Shown piece after piece: positions 31,470 to 40,980 of a DNA stretch of 64,000 nucleotides (position 1 is the stretch's first letter; each line of letters starts with the position of its first letter). The stretch spans positions 1,674,001-1,738,000 of the forward strand of contig OY776214.1 in NCBI GenBank assembly GCA_963675425.1, read 5' to 3'. Made by a program: the position numbers and the translations under genes. The DNA comes from Sporobacter sp963675425. Lineage in GTDB: Bacteria > Bacillota > Clostridia > Oscillospirales > Oscillospiraceae. Below the pieces are notes generated by a model, which made no database searches, had not been told where the DNA came from, and saw only the letters and a list, made by a program, of their open reading frames with translations.

Positions 31470-31628
31470 GTGCCGGACAAAAATACGGACGACAAGATCA
31501 ATTTGTCGGAGCAGGAAAAGCGCCTGATACAGATGGTTCGGGAGCTGAAGTTCGGAGAGCTGCGCATCTTCATCTCCGACGGCCATCCTGTCCGGGTGGA
31601 AGAAATTAAAAAGAGTATTAAGCTGTAG
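31470..31628 (+). CDS. DUF2292 (YezD-like) small protein
   Basis: A 52-residue protein beginning at a GTG and containing QMVRELKFGELRIFISDGH and the end VRVEEIKKSIKL. This is the compact DUF2292/YezD pattern of a short beta hairpin with basic C-terminus. The biochemical role of the family is unknown; in several Firmicutes it lies near sulfur or transport genes. It follows cobalamin riboswitch 1, so read-through could link it to B12 status, but the intervening 350 bases may hold other control elements. A strong terminator ends its transcript at 31650-31698. Confidence 0.75.
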   Translation: MPDKNTDDKINLSEQEKRLIQMVRELKFGELRIFISDGHPVRVEEIKKSIKL

Positions 31629-31649
31629 CTAAGAACTGACCGAAAAACG

Positions 31650-31698
31650 GAGGTTCGACGCAACGGGATTGATCCCGATTGCGCCGGGCCTCTTTTTT
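31650..31698 (+). terminator. Terminator behind the DUF2292 gene
   Basis: GAGG/CCTC outer arms with CGCAA/TTGCG and GGGAT/ATCCC inner arms are followed by TTTTTT. Confidence 0.85.
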
Positions 31699-31800
31699 AT
31701 CGTAGGTGGTTATACCTATAGAAGAACTGAAGACATAGAATTTTGTTCATGCTGTGCCTAAGCCCTATTTTCGGCCTGTTTTGAAAGGTGGTTCATCCTC

Positions 31801-31920
31801 TTGAAAATGGCCTTACATGATGTCAAACGCATGATAAATGACGCCGTCACGCGCGAGCAATCCGGTGCGTATTTTGTGATAAATGGGGCATCTCGCTTTA
31901 AGCTGTACGAAGCACATTAA
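31801..31920 (+). CDS. Possible small ORF, 39 residues, unrecognised
   Basis: A TTG lies 9 bases behind AAAGGTGG and opens MKMALHDVKRMINDAV, ending ASRFKLYEAH. The predicted pattern is one helix followed by a beta hairpin. I recognise no family. It lies in a stretch otherwise empty between two terminator-bounded units. Confidence 0.35.
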   Translation: MKMALHDVKRMINDAVTREQSGAYFVINGASRFKLYEAH

Positions 31921-31973
31921 GATCGGAGTCCCCAGAAACTGAACGGAAAGAAAATAAGCTATAGTATAGCGAC

Positions 31974-32149
31974 AAGGAGGGATGAGCAATGCAAATAACC
32001 AATAGTCCAACGGGCTAAGCGCGGTGTGGCGGCCACAGCCGGATACTACCCGCACCGGGAACGCAAGGGATACATAATCCGGCACGCAGGCAGAAGTAAA
32101 ACCAAAGAAAAAATTTGATGCGCTACAATGCGCAGAAAGGGACACACAA
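31974..32149 (+). promoter_or_regulatory. Structured leader with a 9-codon upstream ORF
   Basis: AAGGAGGG at 31974-31981 serves a tiny ORF at 31989-32018 (MQITNSPTG). Behind it, CGGTGTGG can pair with CCACAGCCG (about 32020-32042). Alternatively GCCGGAT (from 32038) can pair with ATCCGGC (about 32077-32083), and the two stems exclude each other. A small GCGC/GCGC hairpin then abuts the AAAGGG of the DUF4430 gene. The layout resembles an attenuator or riboswitch, but I match it to no known class. Confidence 0.45.
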
Positions 32150-32800
32150 ATGCTTAAGAGTAAAAAAGCACTATCCATTCTCCTCGTACTGCTCATGGCC
32201 TTCACTTTCAGCATGACCGCCTCCGCGGTTGACAGCGGTACAGTCACGCTCACGATCAACGGCGGCACTCCCACGACCGTAAGCTTTACCGGGACAACCA
32301 CTGTGGATGATATCGTCGATGCTAATACTACCGTGACTTGGTCGAATCCGTCATCTGCGGTAGCGGCATACAGCCCGCTCTATGATACCAGCAGTCCGCT
32401 TTATGGCCTATATAGCCAGCAAGTCAGGTATCTCGCCTCGCTTAATGGTATTAGTTCCGCACCGTATGAGCCCATCGCTGGCTCTCTGGATGCAGATGAT
32501 TACTATATTCCAACACAGACAGTTGATGCAAAGTTGATTGAGGCCGACGAGGCGCTGGCTGCTTACGGCGGGCTGGATTACTGGTATGGCGACGGCTACG
32601 GTTTCGCGGCTGACTGGCAGCATATGGTATACATCGGCGTAGACTGGGTGTATACAGTTAACGGTGAAAAGCCCGGCAAAACTTTTGACCCAGCCGATCC
32701 TGTTTACGGTGATAAATTCCAGTATACCATGCGTGAGTGCCAGATACACGACGGCGACAGCATTGAACTCAGCTACGAGAGCTTTTTCATGGTATTTTAG
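32150..32800 (+). CDS. Secreted DUF4430-like protein
   Basis: A 216-residue exported protein with a clear signal peptide (KKALSILLVLLMAFTFSMTASA, cleavage after Ala about 26). The mature part has a short beta domain. Its C-terminus resembles the DUF4430/transcobalamin beta domain, with DWVYTVNGEKPGKTF, QYTMRECQIHDGDSIELSYE and several exposed Trp and Tyr. It lacks SLH or lipid anchors, so it may be released, although processing is not evident. Its neighbours include two further DUF4430 proteins and an ECF importer, suggesting a corrinoid- or other ligand-binding role. The ATG follows AAAGGG, next to a structured leader. Confidence in secretion is high and in the ligand low. Confidence 0.75.
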   Translation: MLKSKKALSILLVLLMAFTFSMTASAVDSGTVTLTINGGTPTTVSFTGTTTVDDIVDANTTVTWSNPSSAVAAYSPLYDTSSPLYGLYSQQVRYLASLNGISSAPYEPIAGSLDADDYYIPTQTVDAKLIEADEALAAYGGLDYWYGDGYGFAADWQHMVYIGVDWVYTVNGEKPGKTFDPADPVYGDKFQYTMRECQIHDGDSIELSYESFFMVF

Positions 32801-32850
32801 CAATAACAACGCGTGTCATATAACGCCGTTATTTTAAGCTTCCAGGCAAC

Positions 32851-32883
32851 GATAGCACAGGCAGCCGAGCTGCCTGTGCTATC
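32851..32883 (+). terminator. Perfect 15-bp inverted repeat
   Basis: GATAGCACAGGCAGC and GCTGCCTGTGCTATC enclose a 3-base loop about 50 bases behind the DUF4430 gene, with no T run. It is probably a transcript-end or processing hairpin. Confidence 0.6.
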
Positions 32884-32967
32884 GCCGGATAGCGGATAAG
32901 GCTCAGGATTGATATAGCCATTGGCCGTTTATATTATCTTATTTTAGTTTTAGGAGTACGGATAAAA

Positions 32968-35900
32968 ATGAAGAACATAAAAAAGAAACGCTTGATAAGC
33001 TTACTGCTCGCGCTTGTCATGTGCCTGTCGATTATGCCGATAACGGCTATGGCTGATGAACCGTCATCCAATGTATCGTCTCAGTATTTATCAGACATAG
33101 CGTTCGACAGAACCACTTCAGACAGTAACCAGCTGTACCTGAAGTCTAATGCGCTTCCCTATGAAACGTTTAGCTTTGACCCGGCGACGAAAGAGTATGA
33201 CATGATGCTCGTGGATTCCGGTTCCGGGGACAACCTTATCTGCTTTCGCGTGACACCCAAAGCAGATACGCCCTTCAAAGGGAAATTTACTGATGGAATT
33301 ACAGATGACTCTTACAATTCAGACAAACTTGAGAAAGAATATTCAGCCGCCAGCAGCAATAACTACATTCGCACGTTTGGGATGGCGGCTTGGGGGAAGC
33401 AGACAGCTGCTACTTGCCCGAAAGTAACCTCATCGTCTCCAACTACAAGAAATTTTGTGGTCGGAACTATAGTTAACGGAGGATACACGGAAACGGAAAC
33501 CTATACCTTCAATTTCTATCGCAAAGCGACTCTGGAGAGTTTTGCGGTAGCTTACGAAAACGGTACCGGAATTACGAATGGTATTCCTTCTACGTTTGAT
33601 CCTTATTTAAACGACTATGAAGTCACGGGTGTAACAGCGGGGACGGATAAATTGGTCATCACCGCTCCGGCCAAAACGCAAACCAATACGACCCTAAAAT
33701 TCGATAACGGCAGCGGTGAATTTGTAGACGATTCAACTGACGACACCGGCACCAAATTTACGCTGGATCTTACAAAATACGGCACCGAATACGAGCAAGC
33801 GGACGGCTCTTTAATCATTCCGTTTGTTCTTGACTATTCAGGCAACGACAGCGGCGAAGATGTCGCAGGCGTGGACGGTCATTACACTCTTACAGTCAGC
33901 TTCGCGGAGGCCGCTAATGACAGTGCAATTTCCCCGGCGACGGCGAGCTTCGACAAGAAAACGTCGGAACAGGCGGACGTGACGGTGACGCTGACACTTA
34001 ACGGCAATACGTTCGAGGGCATCTCGAACGGCGGAACGGCGTTGACCCCAGACACCGACTATACCGTCGCGGATGACAAGGTAACGATTAAAAAAGAATA
34101 CCTCGCGGCGCAGAGCGTCGACGATACGACGCTGACCTTTAAATTCAGCGCTGGCGCCGACCAGACGCTGACCGTCAAGGTGAAGGACACGACGCCGGGC
34201 TCGCCCGATGACAGTGCGATTTCCCCGGCGACGGCGAGCTTCGACAAGAAAATGTCGGAACAGGCGGACGTGACGGTGACGCTGACACTTAACGGCAATA
34301 CGTTCGAGGGCATCTCGAACGGCGGAACGGCGTTGACTCCAGACACCGACTATACCGTCGCGGATGACAAGGTAACAATTAAGAAAGAATATCTCGCGGC
34401 ACAGAGTGTCGGCGATACGACGTTGACTTTTACGTTCAGCGCGGGAGATCCGCAGATGCTGACCGTTACGGTGAGCGACACGACGCAGGGTACACACGGT
34501 TATGTGAAAAACATAACGTTTAAGACGGATGCGGATGATCACGTATTTTTTGATGCTTTTGCACAGAACGAGATTTCATATGACGGCGTTGTTATGCCGA
34601 CAGCTCAAAGCGTTTCTGCGGATTACAATATTCTGGTTGAGCTGGCTGATCCGGATCCGGATTCCATAAGCAAGCTAAGATACTCGTTAACAGTGGAATC
34701 CCCGGACGGAGAGGAACTCCGCTTTGCCGCACCGACATTTTTCACGCATGGTGTTGTTGAAGATGTATCTGATAGGATGTATGCGATAATTGATAGCACA
34801 AGCAGAAATATCCTTGATCGCCTGGAAATAGGAGACTATGTCTTCAAGATCAACGTACATGAAACGGGCCAGCCGGAAACCGGGGACGTGTATACTTTTA
34901 ACATAACCTTCGTTCCGGTTGTTACCGGCCTGTCCGTATCCGCCGGGGGTAAAAACATGCCGGTTACCCCGCAGCTCAACAGCAGCAATCCCACGCACCT
35001 TTTCATCAGGGAGTTTGAAACAATTTCGACAGGGGAAACTGAAATAGCCCTGAAAGGAACCCTGCGGCCTGAAGGCGCAAAATTTGTCTATAATGACGCG
35101 GATAAAACCGCGGACTTCACAAGCGGCGGCGTTACGATCGACCTGTCACAATACGAAAAAGATGAAAATAACATCTACACAATCCCATTCTCGATCGTAC
35201 ACGATGCCAGCGAAAATACGCGCAGCGATTATACGCTACACGTCACGGCCGGAGCGGCGGCCGACTGGGAAATCACCGGGCAGCCCCAGGGGGGGACGTA
35301 TGATAAAGGCGATAGTGCGGTGTTGTCTGTTGAAACGGACGCCGGAGATGGCGACGTAACCTATCAATGGCAATGCTCCAGGAATATTTATTACTTCAAT
35401 GATATTCCGGGCGCGACAGAACCGTCATTTAAGGCTCCCACAGATATTGGCGGAAGACGCGGAACACAATATTACCGCTGCGTCGTATCGGACAAAGATA
35501 CCGCGGCATACTCATACAGTGATATTGCCGAGGTCATTGTTAACCTCGGGGAAGTCAACGCACCGGTTATAGTGCATCAGCCGGGCTTATATACCTTTAC
35601 TTCATACTCAATTTCAACACCATATAAGACGGACTATCTGCAGGGCGCGTCAATCGACCCGATCCAAACTGACGTGGACAGCGCTGAAGGAGTCTATCCT
35701 TCCACGCCTCAAGATCCTGTAAGAATGGAAATTGAGTGGTATTACAATACGGAAGCGTCCACGCAGGGCGCGGTACTTCTTGACGACGCTGATAATTTAG
35801 GTCAGTCCTCTGGTACGGGTCAAATTCATTATTGTAGTGTCACTGAACCTCTGGTGGTTGGAGAGCACTATTTCTATTTTGTCGCCACCGCGGTCAGTAG

Positions 35901-38900
35901 AACCGACGAGGCGAATAGAGCCAGCGTCACAAGCGAGTTTGCTAAGATAACCGTTTCGGAACGCACGGAATTGGAAGGGTTTGAGGGGAAGGGCACGGAA
36001 GATGACCCGTATTTGATCAAAACGGTCGAACATTTTGAAAAGATCCGCGATATCGTATTGAGCGGCGACTTCCTAGCCGGCGCGGTGTTTAAATTAGACA
36101 ATGATGTCACGCTGCCGGTGGACTGGGAACCGATCGGTAAAGGCGGTAGCGACAATGGAAGAGACCTTCTGGCGTTCAGCGGCATTATCGACGGCGCCGG
36201 CCATACGCTTACGGTCGCGAAGGGCGGCAAGCCTCTGCTCAATTATACGCGCGACGCCGTTGTCAAGAACCTGAATATCTACGGCGAGGAAATTAACGGC
36301 GCGGGGCTTTTGAATAACGTTATTATCGACTACGGAACGGACGGCGTCTATCAGCAGTACACCGATCCCGACGTTATAACGATGGAAAACGTCACATTGC
36401 TGAGCGGCAGCAAGACTCTGGGATCCGGGCTTGCCAATGGCGGCCGAAACTCGGGTATAAACGACTTTATTATCAAAAACTGCACCATTGAAAAAGATGT
36501 GATCGTCGGTTATAACAAGGATAAAATTGGTATCGGGTCCTTTGTCGGTATTTTTAACGGACGCATTGAAAACAGCGTCAGCTACGCCACGGTATATGGT
36601 GATACGTTCGTAGGAGGTCTGGTCGGTAACAAAGCACAGTCGATGGGCGATTGCGAGATTGTCAACAGCGCGTTTCTGGGAACAATTGAGGCCACGGGAG
36701 GCCGTGTTGGCGGCATCATAGGCGCGGGTTACATTTCTTCTACCGCGCCGAATACGCCGCCTATTACGGTCCGAAATTGTTATGTTGTTGCGGATATAAC
36801 CGGGGATACAACGCCTAAATTTGAGATCGCCGGATATGATTTGGGCAGCGGTATAGGAGGAATAGCCGGCAGCGAGATCGGCCTGCGCTCGGCGATTAAT
36901 TATTCATATATAACCGACAACCACTTCTACGGCACAATAACGGATACAAATCCAGATGACAGCACGAGATACGACCGTGTCGGCGGTATTTTGGGCGAAG
37001 TAGGCAAGTACGCTCCTGCTATGCTGTTTTACGACAACAACTACTATTTAGAAAATGACAATTACGCAGGATTGGGTTACCTATTGCTACCCAATACCAA
37101 TTGGAAACCGGGTGAAGCGTCGTTCGTTGCGAAATCGAGTGAAGATTTTGCTGACGGTACGGTTTTCAATTTGCTAACGGATGGTAAATACAGCTTTAAA
37201 AACTGGATGCAGGAGGAGAACGCACCCTATCCGGTGCATGACCCGAACGCGCAACCCAGAGTATATGCACTGGAGATCTCCGGCGAATTTAAAGACATCT
37301 ATTATGTCGGCGAAGAATTAGATACTACCGGCATGGAAGTGACCGCTCTTTACACGCTCACAGGCGATGAGGTTAAGGTTGATCTCGAAGATGTAGTATT
37401 CAGCGGTTATGATCCCAATATTGTTGGTAATCAGGACGTAACCGTCACATACGAAGGCGCCAGCGCGACCTTTGCCGTTTCTGTCATCCGCAGCTATGAC
37501 GACGATGAGGACCCAAAGACCGATACGATCTCCGTTAAATTCGCGCTGATCGGTTCGACCAGATCAGATGGCGATATTGACCTGGGCAACGAAGACTTGT
37601 TATACAGGGGCGCGTCCTACGAAACATGGGTCGGGCTGACGGAATACGAAATGGCCGAGGGCGCTACAGTGCTTGAGCTGTTCGACAGGGCGCTGAAACA
37701 GGCAAACATCCCCTATACCATAAGGTCAATGAACAACTATGTAGATTCAATAAACGGTTTGGCCGAGTTCACAAATGGACCGCGCAGCGGCTGGATGTAC
37801 ACCGTCGGCAAAAGTGCGAACGGTACCGACGGCGTACACACGGATCTTGGGTTGCGCGAATATGTACTGAATGATGGTGACGTCATCATCTGGCACTATG
37901 TCAACGATTACTCGTATGAGGTTTCGGACTGGTTTGACGACTCCGAATATCCCGCGTTAGGTGACGGCAGCTATTACAGCTTGTGGCTGAAAGCGCTGGC
38001 CTCGGGCAGCTATACACCGCCATCTGGCTCTGGCACCGGAGATACCACGGACGGCGGGACCGCCGCCATCACCCCTAAAACGACCGTCTCTAACGGCAAA
38101 GCTTCGGCGAGCGTCGATAAGAGTGAGATTGACAAAATTCTCGCCGAGGCCAATAAAGAGGGCACAACGAACATCAAAATTGACGCCAAAACGACGCAGA
38201 GCGTTACGAAGTCCAGCGTTACCCTCCCGTCCGGTTCCGCCTCCGACATGGCAAAGGCGGGTATGTCCGTAAGTGTTGAGACGTCGACTGGCAATTTCGA
38301 TATCGACAACGATGCGCTTAAGGCTATTGCCGCAAAAGGCGGCGGCAGCGTGGAGCTCTCAGCAGAGCGGCTGGGTACGGACAACTTGACGGACGCCAAC
38401 AAAGAGCTCGTTGGCGACCACCCGGTCTTTGACCTTTCGATTAGCGTCGGTAGCAGCAAGGTCACCGATTTCGGGGACGGCGTGGTCACAGTTAGCCTGC
38501 CGTACACGCCGGCGGACGGAGAAGACACGGACAACCTCACGGTCTACTACATCGACTCGGACGGCAACGCCGTCAAGATGGAAGGTGCGCACTACGACAA
38601 AGGCACCGGCAGTATCATCTTCAAGACGGACCACTTTTCGACCTTCGCGGTCGTTTATGAGGCAGCGCTCTGGACGAATCCGTTCACAGACGTGACGACG
38701 GACGACTGGTTTTATCAGGCCGTTGAATTCGCGGTGTCAAACGGCCTGTTCGGTGGCATGACGGACACGACGTTCGGGCCAAATGCAGCCATGACGCGGG
38801 CGATGCTCGTAACAGTGCTGTACCGGCTGGAGGAGGAACCGGCCGTGACGGCCGACAATCTGTTTACAGATGTGGCGGATGACGAATGGTATACAGACGC

Positions 38901-39228
38901 TGTGATCTGGGCCAGTGAAAACAAGATCGTCGGCGGTTATGGCGGCGGCCTGTTCGGCACGAATGACAGTATCACACGTGAGCAGATGGCGACGATCCTG
39001 TACAACTACGCCAGTTATAAGGATTACGATGTAACGGCGTCGGCGGACATTTCGGCGTATACCGATGCCGACGGCATCAGCACTTGGGCGGAATCAGCCA
39101 TGCAATGGGCCAGTGCCGAGGAGCTTATTAACGGTGTGACGGATACAACGCTCGAACCGAACGGCAGCGCTACGCGCGCGCAGGTTGCCACGATTTTCAT
39201 GCGCTTTGTTGAGAATCTCGTCGGGTGA
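32968..39228 (+). CDS. Giant SLH-anchored surface protein with X2 and DUF4430 domains
   Basis: A 2086-residue exported protein with a signal peptide (LISLLLALVMCLSIMPITAMA). Domains in order are: cadherin-like beta sandwiches (about 35-310), two nearly identical X2/Ig-like modules (318-414 and 415-511), and further beta domains including an Ig-like module at about 765-855. A GLUG-type beta-helix region follows (about 1000-1380, GLVGN repeats), then a bacterial Ig-like domain (about 1435-1510). A DUF4430/transcobalamin-beta domain (about 1525-1650) has PRSGWMYTVGK and LNDGDVIIWHYVNDY, followed by a linker. Three SLH domains (about 1900-2086) should bind cell-wall polysaccharide. The ATG follows AGGAG. 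It probably displays a ligand-binding or adhesive stalk on the S-layer. Its position before the transcobalamin-like genes suggests corrinoid capture, an inference. Confidence 0.88.
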   Translation: MKNIKKKRLISLLLALVMCLSIMPITAMADEPSSNVSSQYLSDIAFDRTTSDSNQLYLKSNALPYETFSFDPATKEYDMMLVDSGSGDNLICFRVTPKADTPFKGKFTDGITDDSYNSDKLEKEYSAASSNNYIRTFGMAAWGKQTAATCPKVTSSSPTTRNFVVGTIVNGGYTETETYTFNFYRKATLESFAVAYENGTGITNGIPSTFDPYLNDYEVTGVTAGTDKLVITAPAKTQTNTTLKFDNGSGEFVDDSTDDTGTKFTLDLTKYGTEYEQADGSLIIPFVLDYSGNDSGEDVAGVDGHYTLTVSFAEAANDSAISPATASFDKKTSEQADVTVTLTLNGNTFEGISNGGTALTPDTDYTVADDKVTIKKEYLAAQSVDDTTLTFKFSAGADQTLTVKVKDTTPGSPDDSAISPATASFDKKMSEQADVTVTLTLNGNTFEGISNGGTALTPDTDYTVADDKVTIKKEYLAAQSVGDTTLTFTFSAGDPQMLTVTVSDTTQGTHGYVKNITFKTDADDHVFFDAFAQNEISYDGVVMPTAQSVSADYNILVELADPDPDSISKLRYSLTVESPDGEELRFAAPTFFTHGVVEDVSDRMYAIIDSTSRNILDRLEIGDYVFKINVHETGQPETGDVYTFNITFVPVVTGLSVSAGGKNMPVTPQLNSSNPTHLFIREFETISTGETEIALKGTLRPEGAKFVYNDADKTADFTSGGVTIDLSQYEKDENNIYTIPFSIVHDASENTRSDYTLHVTAGAAADWEITGQPQGGTYDKGDSAVLSVETDAGDGDVTYQWQCSRNIYYFNDIPGATEPSFKAPTDIGGRRGTQYYRCVVSDKDTAAYSYSDIAEVIVNLGEVNAPVIVHQPGLYTFTSYSISTPYKTDYLQGASIDPIQTDVDSAEGVYPSTPQDPVRMEIEWYYNTEASTQGAVLLDDADNLGQSSGTGQIHYCSVTEPLVVGEHYFYFVATAVSRTDEANRASVTSEFAKITVSERTELEGFEGKGTEDDPYLIKTVEHFEKIRDIVLSGDFLAGAVFKLDNDVTLPVDWEPIGKGGSDNGRDLLAFSGIIDGAGHTLTVAKGGKPLLNYTRDAVVKNLNIYGEEINGAGLLNNVIIDYGTDGVYQQYTDPDVITMENVTLLSGSKTLGSGLANGGRNSGINDFIIKNCTIEKDVIVGYNKDKIGIGSFVGIFNGRIENSVSYATVYGDTFVGGLVGNKAQSMGDCEIVNSAFLGTIEATGGRVGGIIGAGYISSTAPNTPPITVRNCYVVADITGDTTPKFEIAGYDLGSGIGGIAGSEIGLRSAINYSYITDNHFYGTITDTNPDDSTRYDRVGGILGEVGKYAPAMLFYDNNYYLENDNYAGLGYLLLPNTNWKPGEASFVAKSSEDFADGTVFNLLTDGKYSFKNWMQEENAPYPVHDPNAQPRVYALEISGEFKDIYYVGEELDTTGMEVTALYTLTGDEVKVDLEDVVFSGYDPNIVGNQDVTVTYEGASATFAVSVIRSYDDDEDPKTDTISVKFALIGSTRSDGDIDLGNEDLLYRGASYETWVGLTEYEMAEGATVLELFDRALKQANIPYTIRSMNNYVDSINGLAEFTNGPRSGWMYTVGKSANGTDGVHTDLGLREYVLNDGDVIIWHYVNDYSYEVSDWFDDSEYPALGDGSYYSLWLKALASGSYTPPSGSGTGDTTDGGTAAITPKTTVSNGKASASVDKSEIDKILAEANKEGTTNIKIDAKTTQSVTKSSVTLPSGSASDMAKAGMSVSVETSTGNFDIDNDALKAIAAKGGGSVELSAERLGTDNLTDANKELVGDHPVFDLSISVGSSKVTDFGDGVVTVSLPYTPADGEDTDNLTVYYIDSDGNAVKMEGAHYDKGTGSIIFKTDHFSTFAVVYEAALWTNPFTDVTTDDWFYQAVEFAVSNGLFGGMTDTTFGPNAAMTRAMLVTVLYRLEEEPAVTADNLFTDVADDEWYTDAVIWASENKIVGGYGGGLFGTNDSITREQMATILYNYASYKDYDVTASADISAYTDADGISTWAESAMQWASAEELINGVTDTTLEPNGSATRAQVATIFMRFVENLVG
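33919..34209 (+). repeat. Tandem repeat unit 1 (X2 module)
   Basis: A 291-base in-frame unit encoding 97 residues starting DSAISPATASFDKK. It is almost identical in DNA to the next unit, including synonymous positions. Confidence 0.9.
34210..34500 (+). repeat. Tandem repeat unit 2 (X2 module)
   Basis: The second 291-base unit diverges mainly in its last 60 bases. The near-identity implies recent duplication or gene conversion. Confidence 0.9.
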
Positions 39229-39255
39229 GTTTCCATTGAGCATATAAGCAAAAAA

Positions 39256-39285
39256 CCCGCTGCCAGGGAAAAACCCGGCAGCGGG
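39256..39285 (+). terminator. Hairpin between the SLH genes
   Basis: CCCGCTGCC and GGCAGCGGG form a 9-bp stem 27 bases behind the giant gene. The T run exists only on the opposite strand, so on the plus strand it may act as a partial terminator or mRNA stabiliser before the next gene. Confidence 0.5.
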
Positions 39286-39315
39286 TGTACCCCATTTTAT
39301 AAGGAGGAACAGAAA

Positions 39316-40968
39316 GTGAAAAATAACGTATTAAAGCAGGTGTGTGTGTTTCTGGCATTTGTAATGCTCGCCGGCAGCTTTCTAACAACGTCGGCCGTAT
39401 CAACTTCTGAGCTGGACGCCGCTGTGAGCGGTTCGGCTGCCTATGTCCTTGACGTTGTGGATAACCCGCAGGTTGGGTCCGTCGGCGGGGAATGGGCGAT
39501 CATCGGGCTTGCCCGCAGCGGCTATGAGGTTCCGGAGGAATATTATCAGGACTACTATGCCACCGTCGAAGCATACGTCGAGGCCTGTAAGGGTGTTCTG
39601 CACGAAAAAAAGTATACGGAATACTCACGCGTGATCGTGGCGCTGTCCGCCATTGGTAAAGATCCTACCGACGTGGCGGGGTACAACCTGCTCACGCCGC
39701 TGGGTGATTATGATAAGACAATTTGGCAGGGGCTCAACGGGCCGATCTGGGCGCTCATCGCGCTGGACAGCGGCAGCTACGACATGCCGCTAAACCCGGA
39801 CGCCGAAACATCGGCGACGCGGGACATGTACGTGGATGAGATACTGTCCAGACAGCTGGCGGATGGCGGCTGGTCGCTCAACGGTACGGGCGGAAGCAAA
39901 GAATCGGCCGATCCGGACATCACGGGCATGGCGCTGCAGGCACTGGCCAAATACCGGTACCGGGACGACGTGGCCGAGGCCGTCGACGAAGGACTCGACT
40001 GTATGTCGCAGAAGCAGGACACGGACGGGGGCTACGCCAGCTGGGGCACTGCCAATTTGGAGAGTGTCGTACAGGTTGTTGTGGCGCTCACGGAACTGGG
40101 CGTTTCGCTGGACGATGATCGCTTCGTTAAAAACGGGCATACACTTTTGGATAATCTGCTGACTTTCCGCCAGGCGGACGGTAGCTTCAAGCATACAGCG
40201 GACGGCGGCGGCAACAGCCAGATGTCGACGGAGCAGGGACTGTACGGCCTCGTCGCCGCTCAGCGGGCCTCGAAGGGACAAAACAGCCTGTACCGCATGG
40301 GCGACGCTTTGTCGGTGGCGGATTCCGACGGAAACGGGCCGATGCTGGGCACGGGCCTGAAAGGCAAAAATCCCGATGTGCAGTCCGTACCCATAACAGC
40401 GCCCGGCACGACGTTTGACGATATCGTTTTCAGCGACGAGATCACCGCCATCGAGGGCCTGGCCGCACGTAAAATTTTGAACGGCTATGAGGACGGCACG
40501 TTCCGGCCGGACAATACAATGACCCGGGCCGAATTTGCCGCGACCGTCGTTCGAAGTCTGGGGCTCACGCCGGCGGCTGTCAGTGTGTTTACGGATGTCG
40601 CGTCAGCCGAATGGTACGCGGGCTATGTCGGCACGGCTTATACATACGGTATCGTTACGGGACGGACGCCGACGACGTTTGATCCCGGCGGCACGATCAC
40701 GCGGCAGGAGGCGGCGGTAATGGTGGCGCGGGCGGCGAAGCTGTGCGGAATGGATACCGAAATGGACACCGCCGCTATCCGCGATATGCTCGCCCAGTTT
40801 GTGGACTACGTTCAGGTGGCCGACTGGGCGCGGGAATCCCTGACGTTTTGCTACAGCGCCGACATCCTCGACCAGTCCGCGCTGACCATCAAGCCCACGG
40901 CCGCCATCACGCGCAGCGAGATTGCGCAGATGATCTTCAACATGCTTGGCAGCGCCAATCTGCTGTAA
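39316..40968 (+). CDS. SLH-anchored alpha/alpha-barrel protein (transcobalamin alpha-domain-like)
   Basis: A 550-residue exported protein with a signal peptide (VFLAFVMLAGSFLTTSA). Residues about 28-345 form helical-hairpin repeats of the prenyltransferase/terpene-cyclase alpha/alpha barrel, e.g. GGEWAIIGLARSGY, NGPIWALIALDSG, RQLADGGWSLNG and GGYASWGTANLES. This fold is also the alpha domain of animal intrinsic factor and transcobalamin. No DxDD terpene-cyclase acid motif is seen and the protein is secreted, arguing for ligand binding rather than catalysis. Three SLH domains (about 368-550) anchor it to the wall. The start is GTG 39316 behind AAGGAGG. Twelve bases downstream begins a DUF4430 protein, the counterpart of the transcobalamin beta domain, followed by ECF transporter genes. 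Confidence 0.85.
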   Translation: MKNNVLKQVCVFLAFVMLAGSFLTTSAVSTSELDAAVSGSAAYVLDVVDNPQVGSVGGEWAIIGLARSGYEVPEEYYQDYYATVEAYVEACKGVLHEKKYTEYSRVIVALSAIGKDPTDVAGYNLLTPLGDYDKTIWQGLNGPIWALIALDSGSYDMPLNPDAETSATRDMYVDEILSRQLADGGWSLNGTGGSKESADPDITGMALQALAKYRYRDDVAEAVDEGLDCMSQKQDTDGGYASWGTANLESVVQVVVALTELGVSLDDDRFVKNGHTLLDNLLTFRQADGSFKHTADGGGNSQMSTEQGLYGLVAAQRASKGQNSLYRMGDALSVADSDGNGPMLGTGLKGKNPDVQSVPITAPGTTFDDIVFSDEITAIEGLAARKILNGYEDGTFRPDNTMTRAEFAATVVRSLGLTPAAVSVFTDVASAEWYAGYVGTAYTYGIVTGRTPTTFDPGGTITRQEAAVMVARAAKLCGMDTEMDTAAIRDMLAQFVDYVQVADWARESLTFCYSADILDQSALTIKPTAAITRSEIAQMIFNMLGSANLL

Positions 40969-40980
40969 CGGATCAATGTA

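Noticed and set aside
31974..32149. Assigning the DUF4430 leader to a known riboswitch class (cobalamin, c-di-GMP-I, c-di-AMP)
   Set aside because: Short resemblances to GEMM and ydaO blocks exist, but the required motif order is absent.
31813..32301. Minus-strand ORF of 162 codons
   Set aside because: It overlaps the start of the signal-peptide-bearing DUF4430 gene and its leader, has no RBS, and its hydrophobic composition is a shadow of the signal peptide.
39316..40968. Terpene cyclase or prenyltransferase activity of the alpha/alpha-barrel protein
   Set aside because: The protein is exported and SLH-anchored, and I see no DxDD-type catalytic acid motif.
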